From Rotaria macrura (taxonomy: Eukaryota > Rotifera > Eurotatoria > Philodinida > Philodinidae), in NCBI GenBank assembly GCA_900239685.1, contig OENT01000680.1, positions 22,041 to 86,040 on the forward strand: DNA of 64,000 nucleotides, read 5' to 3'. The notes beneath the pieces are model-generated. The model made no database searches. It was given only the letters and a program-made list of their open reading frames with translations, and was not told the DNA's origin. Position numbers and translations under genes: made by a program. The number at the start of each line of letters is the position of its first letter. The stretch's first letter is position 1. Below, one piece after another: positions 37,707 through 51,904 of this stretch.

Positions 37707-39474
37707 ATCATAATCATTTCAATGTTTGCTCTTTTTTTTACTGGCTAGATAATCAGAAGAAAGAAATTTTTTATTCTAGTTTTGCATTTCTCAATCAAAG
37801 AATAAAAATTAAGTTATTCACAGTTAATAGGTCAGATTACCATTCTTCTAATAGTGAGAAAAATGAAACATATTTTTAGAAATCAATGTCTGATCTTAAC
37901 ATCTTGAATAAAACAACAAAACAAATACGAAAAAAATGGTTTTTACATCATTTTGAATCAATTATGGAGATATTCTATGTAAATGCTAATAAAACCACTG
38001 ATATATTTACATATTGAAAGAGTTATTTCACTGTGATCACGTAATATAGAATGAAAATAAACTGTTTTATTATTGTGGAATCATATGAAGTTTGCATTAA
38101 TACTTAACTAGACTTTGTTGACAATTGTTTCACTCTTGAGTCTGTACGAAGTCAAATATATTACTGATGAGAAATTATGGTATTTTTTAACTGATTGATA
38201 CAAGTAAAATGATATATAACCGAGTATGGCATTGTTTATTAGTCGTAAATTTTCGAAATAGTTTTACAATGGATGTTAGCTCGAACATTATTTTGCCATA
38301 CGATTACGAATAAATAAATTATCGAACAAGACATATCAGAGAAAATAGCAAGTCATTATTAGAAGTCAAGGATGGTTTGATCTATTGCATAGGAATATCG
38401 ATTGATAGTCAGCGATTTCAAATGAGTCGAACGTTTTATTACAGTTAACAAAAACATTTACTTTGATAGATATAAAAATTCTATTATTGGATTTAAAATA
38501 TGAGTACAAGCTGATTACGAACGCTCTTAATACTCATTGTCAAGGTGATTTTTTAAGTAAATGAACTAAAATAGATTCGTTTTTTGTTTTTTTATTTATC
38601 GTCGCTTCGTATGTTAGTCTGTTATTTCTAACTAGAACAGAAAAAGTATTCACAAACATGCAATCATGTGCAAATGTTAGGTTTGCTTTTCAGAAGAAAT
38701 TCTACGTAGACCTTTTTTTTTCTATCTTGACGATTAAAACAAAAATCAGTGAGTTTGTTTTCGAAAGCAAGTCGACAATAGCAACTTCAAATTCAACTCG
38801 ATTGTTTTATTTTTCTTACGAATAATATGTGCAAAATACGTAATGTGTTTTTTGTTTTTTTGTTGTCAAGCAGTTTCGATGGAACAATCGGATAATATTA
38901 ATTACCGCCTATTTTTAGTCATGATACTTCATACAAATAGTCGGCATGTGATTCTTCTGATTTTTCTGTTGTTTTTTTTTTGTTATGCATCATATCATGA
39001 CAACAGTTTAAATTAAAATATCAAACAAAAGATGAACATAGCACCCAAGTCATTTATTTATGGATGGGAAAAACAAATATATCGTTGTCATAAGTATTTC
39101 ATATGTCAAAAAGTTGAAGTACTTGAAGATAGATGACGAAGACAATGGGATAAGGGATGTTGTAGAGTACTAGAATATGTAAATTACATTGAAAAATAGA
39201 TTTTGAGAACAATATATTTCATTTCAAACAAATGTAACGCAGGAGAATAGACGGAAAAAACTGATTTTTTTCTCTCAAGTATTCTTTGTTGTATACATAC
39301 AGTATATAGCGTTGCCAAGAAGAAAATGAGTTGCTCATTCGTTTCTAATGTAAACCGAAGCAATTCAAAATTTTCTAAGCAAATAAACAATATTCTAATG
39401 GCAAGAAACGAGTTTACACCGTGTCCTTTTTTTTCTTCTTTTCTTTCTCTCTGGTATTGCCTGCACAACACAAT
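37707..39474. other. Intergenic, no gene seen
   Basis: 1.8 kb of AT-rich DNA. A pyrimidine-rich tract at 39424-39452 lies just ahead of the next ORF. Nothing else recognised. Confidence 0.5.
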
Positions 39475-40200
39475 ATGTCGTCAACGCCAGCTTCTTCATC
39501 TGTACCGGCACCATCATCACGCGTTCCATCAGCAACTAGCAAACCTAAAGAAGAATCATCTCAAGAAGCTAAGAATGCTACTACAACCATAGATCAACCA
39601 GCTCGTCCACCTTCAGCAGTTAAACAGTCGACAAGTAATGAAACTCGACCTGGATCAGCAGCGAAAGCTCCTCTACAAGATACTGCTAATCGACCACCGT
39701 CCGCTGTAAAAAGTGATCCTAATGCTACAGCCGTTCCTGAATCAACAACTGCCAGGGCTGCTTCAGCAAGTCAGAAACAGGACGGAGCAACAAAACCCGA
39801 TACTATCAATACTACACCAGGCTCACGACCACCATCGGCACTTAAAAAGCCTGAGGATGCAATTGCTCCGGCAAGTTCACGAGCAGCATCGGCTATCACG
39901 AAATCAGAAGGAACAAATGCTTCAGCAGGCTTACGACCACCGTCGGCAAGCCAAAAACAAGAAGGAACACCTACTGGCAGTACAAGCATCGGTGAACAAG
40001 CTACAACGCCTCCCGTTGATTCCAACAATTCTAATACAACTCAACCAATTATAGTACGTCCAGCATCGGCAGTAAAAAAGCCAACTGGTGACGTGCCTGC
40101 TACAGCAGCTTTACCGGCCAAGTCAACCGAAGGTACATCACAGTCGTCAACAAATAATCATTCAACTGAGGCTCCCACCACTTCTCCACCTAAACCATGA
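39475..40200 (+). CDS. Disordered Ser/Pro/Thr-rich protein with RPPSA repeats
   Basis: One frame of 241 aa made almost wholly of S, P, T, A, K and Q, with no predicted fold. A degenerate unit of the form RPPSAxK (variants RPGSAAK, RAASASQK, RPASAVKK) recurs about nine times at 20-25 residue spacing, and each unit has the basophilic kinase pattern R-x-x-S. No signal peptide or membrane span lies in the MSSTPASSS start chosen here; a longer in-frame start at 39421 would add a Phe-rich run from the pyrimidine tract and is unlikely. Codon-level repetition suggests internal duplication. Function unknown; cytoskeleton-associated linker proteins can look like this. Composition is unlike random frames nearby, which supports real coding. 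Confidence 0.55.
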   Translation: MSSTPASSSVPAPSSRVPSATSKPKEESSQEAKNATTTIDQPARPPSAVKQSTSNETRPGSAAKAPLQDTANRPPSAVKSDPNATAVPESTTARAASASQKQDGATKPDTINTTPGSRPPSALKKPEDAIAPASSRAASAITKSEGTNASAGLRPPSASQKQEGTPTGSTSIGEQATTPPVDSNNSNTTQPIIVRPASAVKKPTGDVPATAALPAKSTEGTSQSSTNNHSTEAPTTSPPKP

Positions 40201-40375
40201 TGTGTTGATTCGCCCTCAAACAGAAAACCTTCAACATAAACATCGACTAGAAGTAATTCTTCACTTTTTAGCTTTAAAATTAACTTGGAGTTTTTTTGCG
40301 CGTCTATAATATTCTAAAAAACTCATTTTTTTTCTAAACCTAAGAATACTGGAAATTTTTTCTTTTTCATTTTCA

Positions 40376-40591
40376 ATGAATAACTCAGTATTATTTACTA
40401 TTTTTGGTTCATTACTAATATGTTTCCTTGCTGGTATTATCTACATAGTATTCATGATAACAGGAAAATCATCTTTAAAAACATCAACACTGGATATAGA
40501 TATCACTGAAGATCTCCAACGAATTGATACAAGAGATCCATTAGCACCCAGATTTTCTGACAAATTTATCATACACTCTCGTATTTCTTAA
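40376..40591 (+). CDS. Small single-helix membrane protein, hypothetical
   Basis: A 71-codon frame. Residues 6-28 (LFTIFGSLLICFLAGIIYIV) form a convincing transmembrane helix, followed by a mixed polar tail with ITEDLQRIDTRDPLAP. It lies 175 bp after the RPPSA-repeat ORF on the same strand and ends 148 bp before the convergent VIPAS39 stop. It may be a separate small gene or a last exon of the upstream gene. No family recognised. Confidence 0.35.
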   Translation: MNNSVLFTIFGSLLICFLAGIIYIVFMITGKSSLKTSTLDIDITEDLQRIDTRDPLAPRFSDKFIIHSRIS

Positions 40592-40738
40592 ACAAGTTCA
40601 CATTATTTTTTTTATCATTTTTCCTCATATTTGTCTTCTTTTCATTTTGATAAGAAAATCAAATAATCATCTGGCAGTAAACACTCGTTTGTTTTTTTTA
40701 ATATTTCCATTTGATATTCTGAAAAAAAAATAATAAAA

Positions 40739-43209
40739 TCACCATATGAATGAAATAGTCCGTTTCTTGTTTACTTCTAATAATGACGTAGCTCGATCGT
40801 ATGATGGATGATCTTGTGGTATTCGTCGGCGTAAATGTTCTAGTTGTACCCGATCCCGAAGAACGTAAGCAATAGTCTTCATAAATGAAAATAAAACACA
40901 TTATACAGCGAGAACATTTTCATCGTGCTTACATTCATAGCAACGTCATAGTTTTGAAATTTTTCTGCATAATATATTCGTCTTGTTGGATTTTTTATCA
41001 TAGTAAGAAATCGTTCTGCTTTTTCACTAGCTTTTTGTTGTCCTTCGCCACTTACCATCACCCACTTGTAGACCATATCAGCAAAGTTTTCTGGTGGTAT
41101 AATATATTTCTTGCCAAAGATATTCTTTAACAAGAAAAGAAGAATTGTTTGTATAAGAATAATAGAATAGAAATAGAAATAACTTGATGCATTGCTTGAT
41201 GAATAAAATCTTCATAATACATTCGCAAGCCACATTGCATAATGGCTGATAGTCGAGCACACATGATCATTTCTTGAGACATCTTTGTAATAGATTTTAA
41301 AATATTTGAAATTTTGTAATAAAAAATATCAATTATTTTACATGGAAAGCTGTTTCAATTTCTTTACTATATTCAACAGTCTAGAAATAAACAAAATTTT
41401 CATAGACACAAAAAAAAACAAAAAATCAAACTTAAACTACTCGATCTGTATGTCGAGGTGATTTTTGTCGTCGAAAATCGACACCATAAAGTACCCTATA
41501 TGTATCAATTACAGTTCGATTTTCAACTTGAATATTTGATTGCGAAGATGAAATGGACTAATGAAGAAATAAAACCTTGATTTGAAAATATTTACAGGTA
41601 ATTTTCAACTTACTCTTTGTATTTCTCGTTGTTTACGTAGTAAATGTTGATATTCAGCGACTTGTGAATGCCACCAAGGATGTGTACTTACTTCACTAAA
41701 TTTAATAAAGATGTTAGCTATAGAAATAGTTCAGATGTCAATCTATTGAATATACACTGCTGCTTGATCCAACAAATTCAATTTACTATTGATATCACTT
41801 GTTTGACTCGTTTGTCGAATACGTATCATCTTAACAAGTTCAACGATTGAATCTACATAGAAAAAATGACTTTTCTTTCTACTTACACCAACTTCTTGAT
41901 TTTTATCGAATTGCCTTTGTTGAAAAGACAACTTAAAAATGTGACTACAGAAGAAACAGTATATATTCGAAATAGTATACCTTAGCATTGATATATAATA
42001 ATCGTTTTCAGTTCGTAATTTCGCCATATTAAGATAATTTCTAACTGCTGATGGATGTTGTCTGATTATTGCATAGAATAAAGGCTTTGATAATGTGTTT
42101 TCAAGAAAGATGATTACCTGAAAAATACAAAGATCTTTTTCAACGAGCGTTTATGTCTAATATCGATTTACTATCTATTTCATAAACACGATGGAACTGT
42201 GAATATGATGATCATAAACAAATGTTCTTTCTTGTGTTTGCTTGATGTTTCAAGAAAAATTTCAATTTTTCGAATACTTTACATTTATTTTAATATTTGA
42301 TAGATGATTTAATCAGTAGCAAAACTGTATTCTTTATCTTACTAGCAAGCAATCTGATTAAGGCATGTAAACGTATGTATAGTAGTGTCATGCGAGGAAA
42401 TATTTTTATGATGAAAAACTACATTACGAGTAATTCAAATGAAAAAAAGAATACTAAGAACTTATAAAATAATACTGTAGCATTTAATAAAATGATATTT
42501 CATTACCGGTACAGTAATATTTGGTGTATTAAATGAAACTGCAATACGCAATAGTGCTACTTTTTTATCGTAATCTCGACAGTCATACATGTTAGCAACC
42601 TGAATTGAAGAAAAGACCAATAAATTCTAGAAACGAAAATCTAATATTGTCTCTCGAAAATTCTACTTTATTTTTCAATAGATCATTGCAGATCATTTCC
42701 ATTTCTTTATCGTATTGTGCCACTCGAACTCGGGTTTTTTGGTTCACTAAATTGAATAAAATCTGTGAGGATAGACATTCAATGAATATATTTTATACGA
42801 TGTTCGTTGGGATCGATTTGCTGTTGAGAATCCAAATATGGTTCATTTAAGAGAGCCGCAGATTGTGAGCGAGTCAACCGAGGAGCTAAAACAAAATAGT
42901 TTTTGAATTTTTGATTAATTTTCAAACGAATGGGCAGAAAATACAATGTTGATGATCGAGTTCATTTGAAGATTGCTCAGGAGGATAAGGAACTGAATGT
43001 ATCGATAGATTATCATCTTGTTCTTCACTATATTCAGAATCATACCATCGATAATTTGAAGAAGAATCATCTAATGATATTTGCGAACCGAGTGATGCAT
43101 CTGGACTTGTAATACTGAGACTTTGTTCGAGTTTTTCTAATCTTCTACCTACTTTACGTAAGAGACCACGTTTCACTTTTTTCATCTGTTTTGGAGTTTC
43201 ATCCTCCAT
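40739..43209 (-). CDS. VIPAS39: VIPAS39/SPE-39, VPS33B-interacting trafficking protein
   Basis: Partner of VPS33B in the CHEVI complex for endosome/lysosome and lysosome-related organelle traffic. Its relevance to PLOD in this window is notable, because in vertebrates VPS33B-VIPAS39 delivers lysyl hydroxylase 3. Thirteen in-phase exons: 43209-42945, 42885-42799, 42746-42667, 42599-42507, 42117-41981, 41944-41889, 41852-41756, 41695-41614, 41557-41441, 41380-41342, 41282-41184, 41124-40933 and 40876-40739. They give 493 aa, the same length as the human protein as I remember it. The N-terminus is acidic, Ser-rich and disordered. The Vps16-C-type helical domain includes VIIFLENTLSKPLFYAII and ends with NPTRRIYYAEKFQNYDVA and VLRDRVQLEHLRRRI. 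Several internal donors (GTGTAAG, GTATATT) are weak, so the middle exons are the least certain. Confidence 0.85.
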
Positions 43210-43806
43210 TGTTGTCAGAAGAAATGCTTCTCTGAGATAAGTTAATAATAAATGCAAGTTGTATTTCTTTGTCTTTCTTCGATTATGTTTATATGGATGA
43301 ATGCTCGATGATACACACAATAGAGAGAACGTCACCTGTTACGTTTCGTTTTCTCTCTTATTCTGTTTCTCTTCAACACAAAGTCATATATAAAAAAGAA
43401 AAGTGACGAGTAAGAGTCATAAACAGACTAGACTCATACTTGAGTATACATTCGTTTCGTTCTTACATTTGAATGGATGATTGACAATGCATGTAGCAGC
43501 TCGTTCTTGATATTGTAGCTTGATATTGCATATTTCTACGCACTTACTCGGTTCTTTTTGTTTTATCATTATTTTATTTATTTTTCTTGTTATCAAGAAA
43601 CGATAAAGATTTTAATTTATAATAGTCTACAAAGAAGTGTTTACCACATTAGAGCTTAGTAGTACAACGTAAGATGTTCGACTTCAAAAAAAATCGTGAA
43701 AATTTAGACAAATTACGTACAACTACTCAGATAATTAAAGACAGCTTTCGTTGTCCTTTTATGATATTTTCGATCATCTTGCATATCAACTGAGGGTGCT
43801 ATTTCT
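43210..43806. other. Upstream region of VIPAS39
   Basis: About 600 bp between the VIPAS39 start and the left tip of the nested mobile element. A good minus-strand acceptor lies at 43232-43233, 22 nt ahead of the ATG. No other feature seen. Confidence 0.4.
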
Positions 43807-44480
43807 CCGTTAATTTAATATTACGCGTTAAGTTTTAACTTAACACTTAATATTAATAAAAAAATGCTTACATTAGCCACTTGATTACATAATACTAAGT
43901 TTTTTGCATTATCGCTTGATTCACTTAATTTTAGTACCATGAGAACCAGCCTACATGTCTCAATGCTTTTCTCAAGTTTACTTTATATTGTATCTCAACT
44001 CATCTTCTCATGCCAGGGGTCAACCCCTGCGATTTCGAAAATATAGTTTTGTCGTCATTTTATTTCAAGTCTACCTATTTCGATAGTCTAAAGTGTGCTA
44101 ATTTAGAATATCATTTAATTCTATGAGAGCATTCGGGGAATAAGAAAGATTTGCAGCACTGAATAAAAGCATGGTCAATCAGTTTTTCACTTAAAAGTTC
44201 AATAAGTTTCGATTTACATTTGATGAAAATAGGCCTATTCGTTGCAGAATTGGTTCCTCTATTAGAATCCAAAAGATCTTCTACGACACTTAATATTTTC
44301 CTACCAACAACCAGGAACCACCAGATTTTGTGAATTTTTTGGAAAATTACGACGTTGAATTGTTATGAAATGAAAGGTTTTTTCGCTTAATAAGCATGGT
44401 TTTTGTGTAAATATGAAATTCTGTATGCTCTTTAGTGCTTTATACTTTTCTGTCAGAAATTAGATGTCTGCGAAGTCACC
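43807..44480 (+). repeat. Left outer inverted-repeat arm
   Basis: Reverse complement of 47461-48144. It contains a small GC-rich palindrome CAGGGG-TCAA-CCCCTG near 44014-44031, present in both arms. Small indels lie near the TTAA-rich tips. Confidence 0.85.
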
Positions 44481-44520
44481 CTTGATACAGACGGAAGAAA
44501 TTACAGTTAATTGCATATTT

Positions 44521-44883
44521 TCAGACCAACATTTGACGACTTGCTCGCAGAAAGATCCTTCTTTGACTTTTTAAAAACATGTTATCTGAAATTAGAGTGG
44601 AAAACTGGGGCGAATAATATTCTTTTACTGCTTCATTGACTTTCAGTTTTCCATCATGTTTTCCTTTGATATCCTTCAGGGATAAACTTGAAAAACATTC
44701 ATCGAAACGCCGTTTCATTACTGAAGTAAGAGTTTCAGCCTGGCAGGAAAGCATTGTGAGATAATGACAAGGGTTACATTTGATTTGAATTGTTATTTGT
44801 CTGAATTTCATTGTTTCCTCCATACCCAACAGGTAGCAAAGGGAAAAGCGAATATAAGGTTTTGACCAAAAAGTGAGATTCAT
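44521..44883 (-). pseudogene. Fragmentary ORF inside the mobile element
   Basis: A 120-codon frame lies between the left outer and left inner arms; its first codons fall in the inner arm. It has a charged stretch (MKRRFDECFSSLSLKDIKGK) but no domain I can name. It may be a transposase remnant. It lacks catalytic motifs. Confidence 0.25.
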
Positions 44884-45330
44884 ATCGGGTTACAGAGGAA
44901 GCCTTCCTCTACCGGATTCTACATACTATTGAATTGTGTTGTGCACCGTGAGAGAAAACTTATGTAAAATAAATACGGATGTTACGTGTTTTAAGCTGAT
45001 CTCCCTATATAAAAATTTAAATCCTATCAGATAAAGGCAGAACCTGATCCGATAATGTGTTTATCAATCGATTACTCACAACGTCTACTTGCACATTGCA
45101 TTGCATTTTCCTTGATATTCGAACTATGATACGACTTATCAAAGTTGAAACATACAATATTCCACACATTTTTAATAACACTATGTGAAAGAGTGTTTAT
45201 AATCTCGTATTTTGTAATCTGAATTATAGTTGAAATAAACAGAACTATAGAGAGTTTTTGCTCTTCAAAACGGCTGATACAAAACTTCAATGCCAATTAA
45301 TCTATGAAGTCTATCGATCGTTAAATGAGG
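44857..45330 (+). repeat. Left inner inverted-repeat arm
   Basis: Reverse complement of 46235-46712. The same 74-codon frame can be read outward from both arms (45072-45296 on -, 46269-46493 on +) with two substitutions. This reflects repeat identity, not necessarily coding. Confidence 0.85.
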
Positions 45331-46234
45331 TATGATGATCTAACAGGGGGAATAGTTTGAAGAGATATGACTTTCGAAAACACAGGAAACCGTATGCAAC
45401 TTAAACTGAGCATCTATAGTATACCGTCCGAGGAAAGCGTGAAGGAAATAGACAAAAATCTTAATAAGTGGGAATCATCATTAGCTACAAGTATTAAAGC
45501 GGAAATGCCCAATTATGTATACATATATAGTAAGTGTTCTTGCAAACTTTCTGGAGATGTGAGAGGACTTTTGAAGATTCTGCAGTAAAGTTATCCACTC
45601 ATACATGTGCTGTCATACTTAAAATGTTAAACTTCAAAAATAGAGTCAAGAATTCCCTGTAACATTAGAATTGAGGGGAAAATAACCGGCTTTAAATCAT
45701 TAAAAGACTTCATAAGAATTTGGGTGAGCTCCATAGGCTTCGGCAGACTTGATGAAGCTTCAGAAGTGAAGCTCGGATTGTGTCGAACTCAACTGAAACG
45801 TTTACAGTACTCAATATTTTTCTTATAGATATTTATTATTCATGAGTTTCTATAATTTATATCTGATGGTGAACAGCGACACAATAAGAAGGTTGCAATC
45901 ACTTCAATAAATAGAATATTTTTAAATAGATCAAGACACAAAATCTGATCGGTTTTGCTGCTGGAAGACGATCCGAAACGTATATAGAAGGACATGCTAA
46001 TAAGAACATATGTGCTTCCTAGAAACTTTCGATAATATGAATGAATTCTTTTGTACTAACATCGATATAATGTTTCTCGTAGTTTATCAGGCTTTATTTG
46101 ATACAGGATCCTTTTTCTGCAGCATTTTGTGTGTGCTCATACAATCATTTCCTCAATGTTTTCTAGAAATAGCAGTAGAAATAGTTTCCTCCCGCAGCAT
46201 TTACATATATCATGTGTAGTTTTGCATAATCATG

Positions 46235-46712
46235 CCTCAGTAAACGATTGATAGACTTCATAGATTAATTGGCATTGAAGTTTTGTATCAGCCGTTTTGA
46301 AGAGCAAAAACTCTCTATAGTTCTGTTTATTTCAACTATAATTCAGATTACAAAATACGAGATTATAAACACTCTTTCACATAGTGTTATTAAAAATGTG
46401 TGGAATATTGTATGTTTCAAAGTTGATAAGTCGTATCATAGTTCGAATATCAAGGAAAATGCAATGCAATGTGCAAGTAGACGTTGTGAGTAATCGATTG
46501 ATAAACACATTATCGGATCAGTTTCTGCCTTTATCTGATAGGATTTAAATTTTTATATAGGGAGATCAGCTTAAAACACGTAAAATCCGTATTTATTTTA
46601 CATAAGTTTTCTCTCACGGTGCACAACACAATTCAATAGTATGTAGAATCCGGTAGAGGAAGGCTTCCTCTGTAACCCGATATGAATCTCACGGTTCGGT
46701 CAAAAATCAACC
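46235..46712 (-). repeat. Right inner inverted-repeat arm
   Basis: Partner of 44857-45330, with about 900 bp of unrelated sequence between the two arms. Confidence 0.85.
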
Positions 46713-46794
46713 TGTCATTTATAATCGCCTGTCGAGAGTCATGTACAAGTTAAGAGGACGGTGTGAAACATGCATCACTAAACTCAGTCTTTTG

Positions 46795-46910
46795 TGCTAA
46801 TACCGTCTTTTACCGGGTCCCGGTGGAACGGGTCCCAGTCAGAACGGGTCCCGGTAGGACCGGTTACCGGTTACCGGTAGGACCGGTTACCGTCACTGGT
46901 GCATCCCTAG
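46795..46910. repeat. GC-rich CCGGTTACC/GGGTCCCGGT tandem motifs ending in a hAT-like terminus
   Basis: Short repeats of CGGGTCCCGGT and then ACCGGTTACCGG run into TGCATCCCTA, the same end as the MITE at 61738-61935. I see no matching left terminus. It is probably the truncated 3' end of a related hAT-type element inside the larger element. Confidence 0.5.
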
Positions 46911-47460
46911 AACTGACTATTACTATTTTGAGTATTGGAAACTATCGTTTTCGTACTTTTACAAGTACGAATACGCTGAGATAGCGAATAGTACCAGAAG
47001 ATGCTTTATATATAAGCAAATCTTCGCATTGATTTCATCGGACAGATTCTTGTTTAATATCGTTTACATAAATAAAAAAAGCTTATTCCACACATTCGAA
47101 GTTTCCTGTGTTAGTGTTGGTGTGCCGATTTTCAATAACGAATTTTGTGCATCAATTAATTCTTCAATTTCCTTTTCGGTTAATATAGTGCTGTTTTCAA
47201 CAAACCGAAAAATTTTAGCCTCCGAATACAAATTGTTAGAAATGCAAACAACGACAAATGCTTGTACATCGACTTCTTTCTGGGGGTAAATTAAAATTAG
47301 TCAAGATTTTTGGTCCATAATTTATTAATATACACAGAGGGTTCTACATATTGGGGTAAAACCCGGATCAATTCCCATCAGGGTTCAGGTCTGCAGAGAT
47401 TTAAAATTATATTTCATCCGGATCTGGGTTCGAAAAGACTTGGATCAACAGGTCTCTACT

Positions 47461-48144
47461 TCGCAGACATCTAATTTCTGACAGAAAAGTATAAAGAACT
47501 AAAGAGCATACAGAATTTCATATTTACACAAAAACCATGCTTATTAAGCGAAAAAACCTTTCATTTCATAACAATTCAACGTCGTAATTTTCCAAAAAAT
47601 TCACAAAATCTGGTGGTTCCTGGTTGTTGGTAGGAAAATATTAAGTGTCGTAGAAGAACTTTTGGATTCTAATAGAGGAACCGATTCTGCAACGAATAGG
47701 CCTATTTTCATCAAATGTAAACCGAAACATATTGAACTTTTAAGTGAAAAACTGATTGACCAGGCTTTTATTCAGTGCTGCAAATCTTTCTTATTCCCCG
47801 AATGCTCTCATAGAATTAAATGATATTCTAAATTAGCACACTTTAGACTATCGAAATAGGTAGACTTGAAATAAAATGACGACAAAACTATATTTTCGAA
47901 ATCGCAGGGGTTGACCCCTGGCATGAGAAGATGAGTTGAGATACAATATAAAATAAACTTGAGCAAAGCATTCAGACATGTAGGCTGGTTCTCAGGGTAC
48001 TAAAATTAAGTGAATCAAGCGATAATGCAAAAAACTTAATATTATGTAATCAAGTGGCTAATGTAAGCATTTTTTTATTAATATTAAGGGTTAAGTAAAA
48101 TCACTTAATTAAGCCGCTTAATAATTTCAAATTAAAATCAACGG
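47461..48144 (-). repeat. Right outer inverted-repeat arm
   Basis: Partner of 43807-44480. Its tip ends 430 bp from the kinesin light chain stop codon. Confidence 0.85.
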
Positions 48145-48574
48145 TCTACCTTTAATATTGACTCATCTTCTTTGGCAGGCATCATTATAATTGGTGATTA
48201 GCAACTGAAACAGTCTACGGTTGCTCGAATTCAATGATATTTTCAATGAACTGTGCTGATATTTGCTTGTGTTCATTTTACGTTTTCTTGCCTTATCTAT
48301 GATTGAAAAAGTGTGATATGAATTAATCACGACTGTTCTCTTAGTAAAATTATTATCCACATATCGTAAATGAGTATGTATCAAAATAAAAACTTTATTC
48401 AGAGGTTTTCTGTGTTTGAAGAACAATGTACAATGTTTTCAAACAAATGTTTCAGTGACAAAAGTTAGATCAATAAACAACTCTCAAATCGAATTGTAAT
48501 TATAACAATAAACAGCAAGGTTGTCTCCGACAGATAAATACAAAAAAAACAAACGATATAAAAACATCATAATC

Positions 48575-50608
<2,034 letters not shown>

Positions 50609-51904
50609 GTCATATGCATAGATGTTTACATCTGAAAACCATAAAGAGAAATCATCTTATCTATGAGAAATAAATAGAGAAACGATCGGTTCTTTCTCCA
50701 TGTCTTCTTGTAGCATAAACATCTGCGGAAGGAATCATAGAATTGATAGGAAATATTTGATTAATTCACAAGCTGAAGATCGAGTGCAGAAAACAAAAGC
50801 ATGATGAAAAAAGAAAATGTTCAATATGCTTATTAAAACATAGTATGTTGATCATGCAACAGTGATGCATTGAGAATAACCATCAAAATAATTTTTCCTC
50901 TTATCAGCAATGTTATTCTTACTTATACGCAACCACACAAATTGTCAAGAATCAGACAGAAAAGACGAAGATACCAATATATGTGTGGGTTTGACAAATA
51001 GATAGTCGATATACGTACGTTTTGTTTTCAGCTGATGGTATCAGACAAACACAAAAGAAGATAACTGAGAATATGTGACATTATCGAATGTTATTCTCAG
51101 TTTGTTGTTTATCTGAATAATCAACATGAGACCAAGTTGCTCTAACAAATGTATCATTCAATGAAAACTATTTTTTCCCTTTATACTTCTTTAGTTTAAT
51201 TGGAACTCTCATTTTATTACATAGTTATTTGTCGAAACAAGACGATTTCTATCCTGATTCATTGCTATATATTTAATCAAACACAGACAATATATTTGAC
51301 TTTATAGGGATCATATATAGTCACAACATTTAACTCAATAATGTAGCCAAGGTCGTGATGATTGTGAATACCCTGTCACTGATCTTATTCACCCTATCGA
51401 TAGAAGAAAGAAAAACATAATGATAATAATCGTTAGCATTGGATATTGTAGATTATTTCCTAGATGTTAGAATATTGCTCTGATACCGACGATATTTTCG
51501 TTACACTACTCATCTAAGGTAATTTTCATATTCAATAACTTCCTTACTTAAAAAAACGAAAAAATTCAGTAATACTAGATGAAGAATAGATGATTTTCAA
51601 CAATAGTCATATTACTATCAAAATATTGGATGAATCTATGTAATATTTCCAAATAGAAAGCAATCTTGAAGTACTCATACAGAGTCAATACTAAAATTTA
51701 TTAATCAGATTAGCATAACAATAATAAACATTTCGAATTGCTTTCTATTCTTTTGATGAATCCATAAGAACTCGTCATTAAATTAAAAGATACCAATATC
51801 TGAAGATCTTTTTATTTCAATAAACAAGTATATGAACATTATGCTGTATTGTTCTTTTAATGAAATTCTCTTTGTTTAGTTTCATTAGGAAATGTTTTAC
51901 TGAA
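50609..51904. other. Intergenic, no gene seen
   Basis: 1.3 kb of AT-rich DNA between the kinesin light chain start and the YbaY-domain gene stop. No frame of note, repeat or RNA gene recognised. Confidence 0.5.

Larger units (their letters stand above)
43807..48144. mobile_element. 4.3-kb nested inverted-repeat element (degenerate DNA transposon)
   Basis: Two pairs of long inverted repeats are arranged concentrically. The outer arms (43807-44480 and 47461-48144) match over about 670 bp with few differences. The inner arms (44857-45330 and 46235-46712) match over about 470 bp. Both outer tips read CCGTT..AACGG, and both are flanked by TCT, a possible 3-bp target duplication that is too short to be convincing alone. 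Frames inside are short and broken, so no intact transposase is present. The layout suggests a non-autonomous or decayed DNA transposon, perhaps one element inserted into another. It sits in the gap between kinesin light chain and VIPAS39 without touching either coding region. Confidence 0.75.

Noticed and set aside
45072-46493. The same 74-aa ORF on opposite strands
   Set aside because: Explained by the inner inverted repeat of the mobile element; not evidence for a duplicated gene.
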